A stretch of DNA of 40,931 nucleotides, from assembly GCA_028714335.1 (NCBI GenBank), contig JAQTMM010000010.1:1-40931 (forward strand), written 5' to 3'. Under the pieces are notes generated by a model. The model worked only from the letters and a program-made list of their open reading frames with translations, was not told the DNA's origin and ran no database searches. Each line of letters begins with the position of its first letter. Position 1 is the first letter of the stretch. Position numbers and translations under genes: made by a program. Shown piece after piece: positions 1 to 7,685 of this stretch. This DNA comes from Dehalococcoidales bacterium. GTDB lineage: Bacteria > Chloroflexota > Dehalococcoidia > Dehalococcoidales > RBG-16-60-22.

Positions 1-58
1 TATTTTCCGTGGCATTCTTCCCATTATTCTTCTTTTTCCTGAACCACAAAATCAGCAT
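1..58 (-). CDS. Possible start of an unknown gene, cut by the window edge
   Basis: On the minus strand an ATG opens at 58 and the frame stays open for 19 codons to the left edge (begins MLILWFRKKKNN). A GAAAGG ribosome-binding-like sequence sits 5 nt before it. It starts 36 nt after the stop of the receiver gene, on the same strand, so it could be the next gene of that transcript. Nothing in the short, hydrophobic-then-basic peptide identifies a family. It could equally be non-coding. Confidence 0.3.
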   Translation of the reverse strand, partial: MLILWFRKKKNNGKNATEN

Positions 59-93
59 GATAACCTTTCTAAGAAACCTTCATTGTCTAGAGA

Positions 94-504
94 TTAATTA
101 GCGTTGACGCGGATATCGGTGAATGGGTGGGGGTGAGGATTGTTAAGTGTGACCTCGATACGCTTTTTCAGCGCGGGCATATCAAATGGCTCGGTGAGGT
201 AGGTATCGCAGGCCAGGTTGAGCCCGCGCACCATGTTATCGTCCGTTTCCCAGGCGCTAAGCATCATGATGGGCGTTTGCGTCCACTGCCTTAACTGCAG
301 GCAGGTGCGGATGCCTTCCAGCGACGGCATGACGATATCGAGGACGATAAACGCCGGGGCTTCGTTCTCAATGATGTTCTTAAGCTGGATGCCGCTTTCC
401 TCGGTAGAGACGACTTCATAACGTCCGCTGTTAAACCCATGACGAAGTAAATTCACCAGAACCTGGTCTTCGCTGACGGCTAAAATTTTAGTTTTTACAG
501 TCAT
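94..504 (-). CDS. Stand-alone response-regulator receiver domain protein, atypical
   Basis: A 136-residue protein made of one CheY-like receiver domain with no output domain. The phosphoacceptor Asp56 is present (VLDIVMP), as are the acidic pair E12/D13 and the switch Ser83. The lysine that is nearly invariant in receivers (normally TKPF) is Glu here (YLTEPF). In the family that lysine contacts the phosphoryl group, so signalling may be altered. The start is set by GAGGAG 7 nt upstream. A His/Pro-rich tail follows the last helix. It may take part in the phosphorelay encoded at 2.6-6.2 kb, but partner kinases cannot be assigned from sequence. Confidence 0.85.
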   Translation of the reverse strand: MTVKTKILAVSEDQVLVNLLRHGFNSGRYEVVSTEESGIQLKNIIENEAPAFIVLDIVMPSLEGIRTCLQLRQWTQTPIMMLSAWETDDNMVRGLNLACDTYLTEPFDMPALKKRIEVTLNNPHPHPFTDIRVNAN

Positions 505-633
505 AATAGTCTCCTCAAATAGCCTTGTTTCTATTTACATTAGTAGATTAACATTCGGAGGGTAAATATGGCATAAACGAGGCTAATAATAAGATAAATA
601 TATTGTGAATGCGGGACGAAAAAAAGTAAAAGT

Positions 634-687
634 TAACCCCCAGACGGCGTCATTGTAGTTGACATAAAAACATACTGCTGGGGGTTA
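634..687 (-). terminator. Probable terminator of the SnoaL-cupin-cupin operon
   Basis: TAACCCCCAG and CTGGGGGTTA form a perfect 10-bp stem around a 34-nt loop, just past the stop of the last cupin gene. Read on the minus strand it is followed by a T-rich run (ACTTTTACTTTTTTT). The long loop is unusual for an intrinsic terminator. Confidence 0.55.
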
Positions 688-708
688 TAGAATTACTATT
701 TATTTACT

Positions 709-1185
709 TTAGACTTCCTCATTACCGGAGCTGCGGGTATAATCGGTGCCGTTGCCCGCCGTCCAGAAGAAGATAGGGTAGTCAATACTCTTTAGAGTCA
801 GGGGGAGGTGCTTCATGCCGCGGGGGACGTAAATCAGGCAGCTCTTGGTGATAGTGAATTTCTCGTCCTCCAGCCAGAGGTCCATCTCGCCGCCTAAAGC
901 CTGCGGGTCGCCGGGCACGGTGCCGACAAAGCCCAGCGTTTCATCAAAGTCGTGGGTGTGCGCTATTTCTATATCCAAAGGTTCTGCGCCGTGCTTTTTC
1001 CAGAGCCAGACGCAGTTGGTATAAAAAGAACCGCCAACGACTTTATTATCTAAAGCGAACATCCACGTGCTGTCAAAGTAATTGCCCTTTTCTCGCGCCT
1101 CCACCAGTCGCTTGGGTCGAGGGAAGGGTTTATCCAGCTTGGGCGGTTCATAAACGATGTATTTGCTGTATTTTGATTCGGTCAT
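709..1185 (-). CDS. Cupin-domain protein (metal-binding beta-barrel)
   Basis: A 158-residue single-domain cupin. Motif 1 (AHTHDFDETLGFVG) supplies H76, H78 and E82. Motif 2 (VPRGMKHLPL) supplies H126. The full His-His-Glu-His metal set of the family is therefore present, so a metal-dependent enzyme or ligand binder is plausible. Substrate unknown. It is the last gene of a three-gene operon. Its AGGAG ribosome-binding site lies just past the stop of the upstream cupin gene, which ends 9 nt before. Unlike its two operon partners it has no lysine-rich tail. Confidence 0.8.
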   Translation of the reverse strand: MTESKYSKYIVYEPPKLDKPFPRPKRLVEAREKGNYFDSTWMFALDNKVVGGSFYTNCVWLWKKHGAEPLDIEIAHTHDFDETLGFVGTVPGDPQALGGEMDLWLEDEKFTITKSCLIYVPRGMKHLPLTLKSIDYPIFFWTAGNGTDYTRSSGNEEV

Positions 1186-1194
1186 TTTAAACTC

Positions 1195-1698
1195 CTACTT
1201 CTTCTTTTTCGCCTTGGGTTTGGCTTTAGTTGCCGGCTTTTTCTCTACTTTATTAATGAGGTCGGCTTTCTTCTTTTTGTTGCGCCCCGCCGGTTTCCAG
1301 ATGCGGGTCAGCGAGATTTCTAAAAAGATAATCGGCTTATTCACTGTTTTAATATTGATAGGGCAGTGCTCGACATTGCTGGGGATGGATACCACCGCCG
1401 CTTTACTTATCTTATGTGTTTCACCGCCTATGGTGAAATCAATCTGGGCATCAAAGTCGGTGATGTCTTTAGGATTCCCCCCGATAAAGCAAAGCATCTC
1501 CGGGAAGTTGTGGGCATGGGGCTCGTCAAAGTTTATCGGTTTGGCGATGCAGTGATAGCCGATGGATACGTCGGCATCCAACTCACCGTCGTGCGCCACG
1601 AAGGATTTACCGCCGTAGTAGGGGATGTTCCTGATTAAGTCTTTAGTGTGAATACACTTGCCGTACTTGGTTTTCTTGGCTTTGGTTTTTGTCGCCAT
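1195..1698 (-). CDS. Cupin-domain protein with lysine-rich termini
   Basis: A 167-residue paralogue of the downstream cupin. H61, H63 and E67 (HAHNFPEMLCFIG) and H111 (SNVEHCPI) give a complete cupin metal site. The first ~14 residues (MATKTKAKKTKYGK) and the last ~30 (KPATKAKPKAKKKK end) are strongly basic and low-complexity, like histone-H1-type tails. These could bind nucleic acid, polyphosphate or membranes, but this is inference. The start follows AAGGAG and lies 11 nt after the stop of the SnoaL-like gene. Two related cupins in one operon suggest a hetero-oligomer or successive reactions. Confidence 0.8.
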   Translation of the reverse strand: MATKTKAKKTKYGKCIHTKDLIRNIPYYGGKSFVAHDGELDADVSIGYHCIAKPINFDEPHAHNFPEMLCFIGGNPKDITDFDAQIDFTIGGETHKISKAAVVSIPSNVEHCPINIKTVNKPIIFLEISLTRIWKPAGRNKKKKADLINKVEKKPATKAKPKAKKKK

Positions 1699-1709
1699 TT
1701 TTTTACTCC

Positions 1710-2492
1710 TTAACGCTTAGATTTCTTCACAGATTTTTTCGTGGTCTTTTTAGTCTTTTTATCGTCCAGCCCAAACATATCCCGGACGGCTTTCTCGGCG
1801 CCCTTAATGTTCTTTAGCAGGGCGGCATTCTTTTTGCCTTCTGATGTAGGCTTGCCTGTGACCGGGTGGTCGTAATGGAAGGGGAAGATATAGCCGGAGA
1901 CAAAGCGCGGGTCGCCTTGAATGAATGGTTCATCCGCTTCAAAAGCTTTAAATTCTGCCAGCATACGCCCGAGGTTTTCCGCCGGCGACCAGTATTCCGA
2001 GGGAATCTTGATGCTTAGAGGTATAATCCAGTCTATCTTCCAGAACTTCCAGGTGCCTTTTTCTTTAATATAGTCAATCTCGTAAATGCCGCCGACGATG
2101 CCCGGATTGGTCTTACCGGTTTTTTGGTCGGGCGTGGCAACACCCCCAAAGGAATACCACCGGCCCTTGGCGGTTTTGCCGTCCGGGGCAACGTCCACCA
2201 CACCCGCTATGGGCATTACCTGGTGGATAAAGCCGGGTGGGGGATCGGGGCGCTTTTTATCGCCGACGCCAAAGTAACGCGCCACGCCTTTCTTGCCGTA
2301 CCAGGTGCCTTCCAGCCAGCGGAGTTTAACATCGTCGCGGTCGGCAAAGCAGTCGTAAATCTCATCGCGCATCATATGCATTACGTAATAACTGTAAACG
2401 CGCTGCAGCCTGGTTATCTTGTTGATGTCCTCCAGACGGGTGACTTTCTTTTCCAACGCTTTGACTCTTGCTTCCAGGTCTTTTATAGCCAT
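1710..2492 (-). CDS. SnoaL/NTF2-like domain protein with N-terminal coiled coil
   Basis: A 260-residue protein. Residues 1-25 form a short heptad coiled coil (LEARVKALEKKVTRLEDI). A SnoaL/NTF2-like alpha+beta barrel follows (about 25-175), recognisable from the LQRVYSYYVMHMMRD helix and the later GRWYSFGG and GIYEIDYIKE strands. The tail (KKTKKTTKKSVKKSKR) is lysine-rich. The family includes polyketide cyclases, dehydratases and non-catalytic ligand binders, so no reaction can be assigned. It is the first gene of the operon with two cupins; AAAGGAG precedes the ATG. Confidence 0.7.
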   Translation of the reverse strand: MAIKDLEARVKALEKKVTRLEDINKITRLQRVYSYYVMHMMRDEIYDCFADRDDVKLRWLEGTWYGKKGVARYFGVGDKKRPDPPPGFIHQVMPIAGVVDVAPDGKTAKGRWYSFGGVATPDQKTGKTNPGIVGGIYEIDYIKEKGTWKFWKIDWIIPLSIKIPSEYWSPAENLGRMLAEFKAFEADEPFIQGDPRFVSGYIFPFHYDHPVTGKPTSEGKKNAALLKNIKGAEKAVRDMFGLDDKKTKKTTKKSVKKSKR

Positions 2493-2530
2493 CAGGCGCT
2501 CCTTTCGATAATCGTTGAAATGTTTACCTG

Positions 2531-2560
2531 ATTTTACTCTAAAATGCAGCTAATAAACAA
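2531..2560 (-). promoter_or_regulatory. Possible promoter of the SnoaL-cupin operon
   Basis: On the minus strand TTGTTT and TAAAAT are separated by 18 nt, about 40 nt before the SnoaL-like gene. The -10 matches 5 of 6 consensus bases; the -35 is weak. Confidence 0.4.
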
Positions 2561-2563
2561 ATA

Positions 2564-2593
2564 AAAAAGGGAGCTTTTTACGGCTCCCTTTTT
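2564..2593 (-). terminator. Terminator of the two-component operon
   Basis: AAAAAGGGAGC and GCTCCCTTTTT form an 11-bp stem with an 8-nt loop, 20 nt past the stop of the OmpR-type regulator. On the minus strand the stem runs straight into a T tract. This is a standard intrinsic terminator and it insulates the SnoaL operon. Confidence 0.85.
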
Positions 2594-2612
2594 AACTGGT
2601 GAAAATTTTGGT

Positions 2613-3323
2613 TTATTCGATGTTCACCGGGGAAGAGGTTGAGATTTGATAACCCACCCCGGGGATAGTCTGGATATACTTGGGGTTCTTGGCGTCGGGC
2701 TCCAGCTTGCGGCGCAAACGCCCCACAAAGACCCGCAGGTATTCTTTCTCGGAAGAGTACTCATTGCCCCAGACGCTTTGCAGCAGCATGTTGTGGGTCA
2801 GCACTTTATCCGAATTTACCGCCAGGTGCTGCAGCAGGGCGAACTCGGTGGGCGTTAGAGTAACCTCGCGGCCGTCAACGGTTACGCGGCGTTTGGCAAA
2901 GTTAATCTCCAGCCCTTCATAAGAGAAGGTAGCCAGTGCCGGAGTGACCGATGGGTCGCCGCGGTGGCGGAAAGCAGTCTTAACCCTGGCCATCAGCTCG
3001 GCGATGCCGAAGGGTTTAGTCAGGTAGTCGTCCGCGCCCAGTTCCAGGCACTTCACCTTATCGTTTTCATCGCCGCGGGCGCTAAGGATAATAATAGGGA
3101 TAGTCGACCATTCCCTGATGCGCCGGCAGACTTCCACACCATCCAGCTTGGGCATCATCAGGTCGAGGATTATAAGGTCGATGAAGTCTTTCTGGACGGC
3201 TTCCAGCGACTCCTCGCCATTGGTGGCGGTGAATATTTCATAACCGCGCGCCTTCAGGTTCATGCTAAGGAGTTTAAGTATCGCCGGGTCGTCGTCTACA
3301 ATGAGTATGCTTTTCTTGTCCAT
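2613..3323 (-). CDS. OmpR/KdpE-family response regulator
   Basis: A 236-residue transcription factor. The receiver domain (about 1-120) has the acidic cluster VDDD, phosphoacceptor D54 (ILDLMMP) and the conserved Lys in YLTKPF. The C-terminal winged helix (about 135-230) contains the LTPTEFALLQHL and GRLRRKLEPD helices and the PGVGYQI wing. It should bind tandem DNA half-sites when phosphorylated. It is the last gene of the kinase operon, 12 nt after the hybrid kinase, which is its likely phosphodonor. AAAGGGGG precedes the start. Target genes are not evident. Confidence 0.92.
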   Translation of the reverse strand: MDKKSILIVDDDPAILKLLSMNLKARGYEIFTATNGEESLEAVQKDFIDLIILDLMMPKLDGVEVCRRIREWSTIPIIILSARGDENDKVKCLELGADDYLTKPFGIAELMARVKTAFRHRGDPSVTPALATFSYEGLEINFAKRRVTVDGREVTLTPTEFALLQHLAVNSDKVLTHNMLLQSVWGNEYSSEKEYLRVFVGRLRRKLEPDAKNPKYIQTIPGVGYQISTSSPVNIE

Positions 3324-3335
3324 AATGTACCCCCT

Positions 3336-4952
3336 TTAGTTCACCGGGAGACTGAAAGAGAACTCTGCTCCCTGTCCGGGTTTGCTATCCACCCAGATTC
3401 TGCCTTCGTGTGCTTGAATTATGCCCTTGCAAATCGCCAGACCAAGGCCGGTGCCCCTGCGGCCGGATTTGTTGCGCCCCTCCGCCTGGAAGAAGCGCTC
3501 AAAGATTTTTTGCTGCAGTTCCGCAGGGATACCAATACCTTCGTCCGCGACGGTAATAATTACTTCGTTATTTTTCTTCGCCGCCCGAATGATGATGCGT
3601 GAGTCATCGTCGGAGAATTTGACGGCGTTTTCTACGAGGTTGGTTAAAACTTCGCCGATACGAACTTCGTCAATATTAACCGGCGGCAAGTCGTCCGGGA
3701 TATCAATGCTTAAGTGACGCTTAATAGTCAGCTTATGCAGCCGGTCTTTAATATAATCAATAACCTCGCCCATTTTATGCGCTTGTTTTTTAACTTCCAG
3801 TGCGTTGGCATCCAGTCGGGAGACCATCAATAAGTCGTCTACCAGGCGGGTCAGCGTATCGGCGTCTCTGTCAATTGATACCAGGAACTCGCGCCGTGTC
3901 TGCTCATCGAAGATAACGTCCGGCTGCAGCAGGCTGTTGGCAGAGCCCTTAATCACTGCCAGCGGGGTGCGCAACTCGTGGGAAACGTTAGCTAGGAATT
4001 CGGTACGCATGGTGTCCAGTTCCCTTAAAGCGCGGGCGCTGGAGGCGTCCTCGTAAAGCTGGGCATTCCTGACGGCAATGGCAATCTCGCGCCCGATGCC
4101 GGTCAGCAGTTCAAGATTGTTGGGGCTGAAGCTCTGGGTAAAATCGGTAGCAATGCCCAGCACGCCAATGTTCTCGCCCAGAATTGTCAACGGCACGGCA
4201 GCAAAAGAGCGGTAGCCGAAGTTCTTTAAAAATTCCAGTTCAAGCTCGTCGGTTTTCTCCAGGTCTTTTATAATGATTGGGCCGGACTGCTCCAGCAGAT
4301 GGATGAATATGCCGGAGGTGACGGCTAACTCCTGGGGCATGGTAACCATTGCCCTGGGGGGTAAACCGTGATGGCCTCTGAACTTTAGTTTGTCTCTATC
4401 TCTAAGGTAAATGAAAAACGCTTCCAGCCCGGTGCACTCGGCAACTCTTTCCAGGGCTGAATCAATAATTTTCTGCAAATCCAGCGACTGCGCTACAGCC
4501 TGTGCCACGCTAAGCAGGGTAGTGGCGGTGCGGTTGTGGCGTTCCAACTCGCTGATGAGTTTGCGGTTTTCAAAGACAAGGTGCTGTTTTTCTAAACCGC
4601 GCTGAATAATCGAAAGGAGGTTATCCGGGTCGAGGGGTTTTTCAAGGTAGGAGAATGCACCGCTATTCAACGATAGCACGGCGTTTTTAACTGAAGAATG
4701 GCCGGTAAGCATAATGGCGATGATTTCGGGATGCAGCTCAACCATCTGGGAAAGCAGCTCTGTGCCCTCTGTATCCGGCAGGCTGATATCAAGAATAGCC
4801 ACATTATAGAAGTTGTCGTTCAGTAAAGCCATCGCTTCTTTACCGGTAGAAACGGCGTTTACTTTAAAACCCTTCTTTTCCAGTATCTGACGAATAATCA
4901 CCTGAAAGTCCAGGTCGTCATCTACTACTAAAATGCTGTCCTTGATTTTCAT
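3336..4952 (-). CDS. Hybrid sensor kinase: REC-GAF-HisKA-HATPase
   Basis: A 538-residue soluble histidine kinase with an N-terminal receiver. Receiver (1-120): D55 in ILDISLPD and K105 in YLEKPLD. GAF sensor (about 145-300): AVAQSLDLQKIID helix and FAAVPL strand. HisKA: H325 in VSHELRTP. HATPase: N box around N442, G1 DEGIGIP, G2 GTGLGLAI. There are no membrane segments, so it senses a cytoplasmic signal or ligand. The receiver at the front suggests it takes phosphate from an upstream kinase, perhaps via the gene before it, and controls the OmpR regulator after it. The start follows AAGGAAAG. Confidence 0.92.
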   Translation of the reverse strand: MKIKDSILVVDDDLDFQVIIRQILEKKGFKVNAVSTGKEAMALLNDNFYNVAILDISLPDTEGTELLSQMVELHPEIIAIMLTGHSSVKNAVLSLNSGAFSYLEKPLDPDNLLSIIQRGLEKQHLVFENRKLISELERHNRTATTLLSVAQAVAQSLDLQKIIDSALERVAECTGLEAFFIYLRDRDKLKFRGHHGLPPRAMVTMPQELAVTSGIFIHLLEQSGPIIIKDLEKTDELELEFLKNFGYRSFAAVPLTILGENIGVLGIATDFTQSFSPNNLELLTGIGREIAIAVRNAQLYEDASSARALRELDTMRTEFLANVSHELRTPLAVIKGSANSLLQPDVIFDEQTRREFLVSIDRDADTLTRLVDDLLMVSRLDANALEVKKQAHKMGEVIDYIKDRLHKLTIKRHLSIDIPDDLPPVNIDEVRIGEVLTNLVENAVKFSDDDSRIIIRAAKKNNEVIITVADEGIGIPAELQQKIFERFFQAEGRNKSGRRGTGLGLAICKGIIQAHEGRIWVDSKPGQGAEFSFSLPVN

Positions 4953-4960
4953 CGCTTTCC

Positions 4961-5398
4961 TTATTTCCTCACCAGACTGGTTTGACGCAGGGTCTGGTAA
5001 ATAGTGTCGTCGTCCACCATTAGAATTGGTTCGTTGCCGGCGGTATCGTTAATCAACTTGATAAGTGAATCAATACGGATGGGTTTCTGGATAATCGTAG
5101 TGACGCCTTCATCCACCGCGGACTTGACCAGTTCTTCATCGGAGTAGGCGGTCATTAATATAATGGAAGCGTCCGGCTGGATTTCCTTAATTTTCTTAAA
5201 AGCGTCCACGCCGTTCATTTCCGGCATAACAACGTCCATTAAGGTTACGTCAAAGTTGTGCTCTTTAAACTTGTCCACCGCGCCTACGCCGTCGCAGGCC
5301 GTCTGGACGTCATAACCGCGCCGCTTTAAAATCATAGCGAAGGTTTCCAGCAGGTCTTCGTTATCATCAACTACTAAAATCGTCGTCTTGTCGTTCAT
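4961..5398 (-). CDS. Single-domain response regulator with a start-like receiver tail
   Basis: A 145-residue receiver protein: VVDDNED acidic pocket, D55 in LMDVVMPE, T83 in LMTAYS, and K105 in IIQKPI. The domain should end near residue 120. The remaining ~25 residues (GNEPILMVDDDTIYQTLRQT) look like beta-1 and helix-1 of a second receiver, cut short. It may be the relic of a tandem-receiver protein. It lies between two kinases, 5 nt after the upstream kinase stop and 8 nt before the hybrid kinase, so it is a natural intermediate between them. Confidence 0.88.
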   Translation of the reverse strand: MNDKTTILVVDDNEDLLETFAMILKRRGYDVQTACDGVGAVDKFKEHNFDVTLMDVVMPEMNGVDAFKKIKEIQPDASIILMTAYSDEELVKSAVDEGVTTIIQKPIRIDSLIKLINDTAGNEPILMVDDDTIYQTLRQTSLVRK

Positions 5399-5403
5399 CG
5401 CGG

Positions 5404-6159
5404 TTAACTCCTTTGCTCCAGCGGCAGTTTCACGGTGAAGGTAGCGCCCTTGTCGGCCTCACTTGCTACCTCTATTTGCCCGCCGTTTTCTTCCACCAGT
5501 CTTTTGGCTATAGCTAGCCCCAGCCCGATGCCCTTGGGCTTGGTGGTGAAGAGAGGCTCGAAAATCTTTTTAAGAGTATCATCGGTGATGCCGCAGCCGG
5601 TGTCGCTAAAGACTATCGAGGCGTAGCCGCCGCCGGTGGCGGTGGTGATGGTCAGGTCGCCGCCCTTGCCGTTCATAGCCTGGATGGCGTTAGAGATAAG
5701 ATTGGTAAACACCCGGGTCATCTGTTCAGGGTCGGTCCTTAACGGCTGGGTAATGCCCTTCAAATCTATAGATAACTTGACCTGCTCCGGGATGGCGACC
5801 CAGGTCAGGCTCTCGTCTATCAGTTTCTGCAAATCCACCCTGGTCTGCGCCGGGGGCTTAATGCGGGTGAAGTCCAGCAGGTCGGTAACAATTTTGTTGG
5901 CGACGTCAATCTGTTTATCCAGTACCTTAAGCGCTTCGGCAGTGCCGGCTTCATCCTTTTCATCAATGGCTATCTTTAATAGGTAAGCGCAGTTGCGGAT
6001 AACGTTAAGGGGATTGCGCAGCTCGTGGCCAACGCCGGAAGCCAGCTCGCCGATGGCTGCCAGACGTTCAGCCCGGATGAGTTTTTCCTGCATCGCTTCC
6101 AGTTCAGCCTTGTTTTGCTGCAGGACGTTTTCTACTGATTTGTCGTTTTTCGTGTTCAT
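5404..6159 (-). CDS. Sensor histidine kinase, NtrB-like core without sensor domain
   Basis: A 251-residue kinase if started at the ATG at 6159. The ORF track extends to 6294, but the extra 45 residues are Pro/Cys/Arg-rich and look non-coding. A coiled coil (about 8-35) leads into HisKA with H45 in GHELRNPLN. The HATPase has SDTGCGI and KGIGLGLAI boxes. There is no transmembrane or PAS segment, so the sensory input must come through a partner. It is the first gene of the four-gene signalling operon and probably phosphorylates the adjacent receiver proteins. The ribosome-binding site is weak (GGGACGGAC). Confidence 0.85.
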   Translation of the reverse strand: MNTKNDKSVENVLQQNKAELEAMQEKLIRAERLAAIGELASGVGHELRNPLNVIRNCAYLLKIAIDEKDEAGTAEALKVLDKQIDVANKIVTDLLDFTRIKPPAQTRVDLQKLIDESLTWVAIPEQVKLSIDLKGITQPLRTDPEQMTRVFTNLISNAIQAMNGKGGDLTITTATGGGYASIVFSDTGCGITDDTLKKIFEPLFTTKPKGIGLGLAIAKRLVEENGGQIEVASEADKGATFTVKLPLEQRS

Positions 6160-6570
6160 TTTTCTGTCCGTCCCACGTGAATTTGCTCCTCGCGGGATTA
6201 ACACTTTTACTTTATCGCCATACCTTGGCGGCGAACACGAGACTAGCCCCAATCTTGGACAAGCTTTGCACCAATGTAGGGTTGGGGGCAGCAATCAGGA
6301 CTAAAGTAGGGTCAATTCAAGTATAAATTGGGGGTTAACATGTATTGTTTGTACGTACGGCAGATGACACAATCAAACGAGGAAAGTATTTTTTATATGC
6401 GAAAATAGTCGATTAGGCGTAAAAAACACGAAAAATATACAGTCTCTTTACGCTTTGTTTATGATTATTTATTCATATCTTTATATATGAATACTACAAT
6501 TGTTACAGTTGAGTGCGATGGGGCTGAAGCAAAGAACTAATATTAGATAAGCCCCCGGAAGGTAAGAATC
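6160..6570. other. 411-nt divergent intergenic region between signalling genes
   Basis: No credible gene. The right half is AT-rich and should contain the promoters of the leftward kinase operon and the rightward LuxR-type gene. I see no clear paired -35/-10 boxes; TACAAT at 6495 is only a weak -10 candidate. The left 135 nt are the rejected N-terminal extension of the kinase. Confidence 0.5.
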
Positions 6571-7302
6571 ATGATAGAAACGAAGACGGAAACAGTAAAC
6601 CTTTTAGTGGTAGAAGAACAGGAAATTTACCGCGAAATTTTCGCCAGTACGCTGTCAAAAAATGGAGACGTCAACATCTTGCGTATTTCTGATGTTGGCG
6701 AAAGCGGTTCAATTAACCGCGCCGTCGGCAGCCTAAATCCCGACGTTTTACTGTTAAGCATTAAAAAGCTCGATGAGGAAATTATCGAAGAGCTTGGAAG
6801 AATCAAAGAAACCGCGCCCAAGATGGGCATCATTATATTAATTGTAAACTACAATCCGCAGGACATTGAACTATTACGCAAGCTCGCTCTGTGCGGCGGC
6901 TCCGGTATGGCGCTTTTCTTGAAACAGTCGCTGGATAAAGTTCAGCAGCTTTCCCGCATGATTACAGCCGTCAAACAGGGGCAGGTTATCCTCGACCCCC
7001 CGCTGGCCAACTACATGTTCGCCGGTCAGCCGGATTGCCCTTTCTTAAAGCAACTCACCGCCCGCGAACTGGAAATTTTAAGCCTGCTCTCGCAGGGCTA
7101 CACCAATCAGGCAATCGCCGAGACCCTATACATCGATATTAAAACGGTGGAGCATCACCTGAACAGCATGTACAGCAAACTCAAGGCCGATCCCGGCTAT
7201 AATACAAAACACTTAAGAGTCAGTGCCGCCAGGCTTTACCTGGAAAAAATGGGCACGATTTATCAAAAAGAAGAAACAAAAGTTCTTGCCGGCGTAAGAT
7301 AA
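6571..7302 (+). CDS. LuxR/NarL-type regulator with a degenerate receiver
   Basis: A 243-residue protein. The N-terminal 125 residues have the receiver fold (VVEEQE acidic strand, LLLSIKKL, K118), but the phosphoacceptor Asp is Ser63 and the switch Thr/Ser is Asn. The C-terminal HTH (about 161-206) is a typical LuxR domain: LTARELEILSLLSQGYTNQAIAE and KTVEHHLNSMYSKL. It should bind DNA, but probably without Asp phosphorylation, perhaps by ligand or protein contact. It lies divergently from the kinase operon, so it may regulate or cooperate with it. GGAAGG precedes the ATG. Confidence 0.88.
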   Translation: MIETKTETVNLLVVEEQEIYREIFASTLSKNGDVNILRISDVGESGSINRAVGSLNPDVLLLSIKKLDEEIIEELGRIKETAPKMGIIILIVNYNPQDIELLRKLALCGGSGMALFLKQSLDKVQQLSRMITAVKQGQVILDPPLANYMFAGQPDCPFLKQLTARELEILSLLSQGYTNQAIAETLYIDIKTVEHHLNSMYSKLKADPGYNTKHLRVSAARLYLEKMGTIYQKEETKVLAGVR

Positions 7303-7317
7303 ACGCTGATAAAAGAT

Positions 7318-7647
7318 TTACTCGAAGACTTTAATGGGCTCGCCGGCAACGACCCACTTGATATCCGGCATATTACCTTTCCATGTCTCGTTCATCTCTT
7401 CGATGGCGTCCTTGAACGCCTGTGTTGACTGCATGTTGTCCATGTCTTCTTTCTTATCGAATTCGTATATCGCTAAATACCTCGGTTTGCCTTCGTTCTG
7501 AATAGAGGTATAGCGCGTCACCTTTTTAATTCCCTTATATTTCATCAGCATAGGTATATGCACTTCGTTGTACCATTTGTTGAATTGTTCGGCATCCTCC
7601 GGCTTGCATTCTGTGCAGACGATGTTGATAACTCTGGTTTTGGACAT
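7318..7647 (-). CDS. Small dimeric alpha/beta-barrel protein, EthD-like
   Basis: A 109-residue protein. The pattern VINIVCTECKPEDAEQFNKWY, then HIPMLMKYKGIKKVTRY, then RYLAIYEFD is typical of ferredoxin-like dimeric alpha/beta barrels (EthD and antibiotic-monooxygenase-like groups). Members bind small ligands or act in degradation pathways. The function here is unknown. AAAGGGG sets the start. It is divergent from the alcohol dehydrogenase and shares a promoter region with it, which hints at joint regulation. It converges with the LuxR-type gene, 15 nt apart. Confidence 0.65.
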   Translation of the reverse strand: MSKTRVINIVCTECKPEDAEQFNKWYNEVHIPMLMKYKGIKKVTRYTSIQNEGKPRYLAIYEFDKKEDMDNMQSTQAFKDAIEEMNETWKGNMPDIKWVVAGEPIKVFE

Positions 7648-7685
7648 TTTATTCCCCTTTCATTAAGCGGCGTAAATTATAACTA

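Noticed and set aside
2964-3602. 212-residue plus-strand ORF over two signalling genes
   Set aside because: Antisense to the OmpR regulator and hybrid kinase, both with clear catalytic motifs.
6160-6294. N-terminal 45 residues of the first histidine kinase ORF
   Set aside because: Composition is unlike coding sequence, no family similarity is visible, and an internal ATG gives a normal kinase start.
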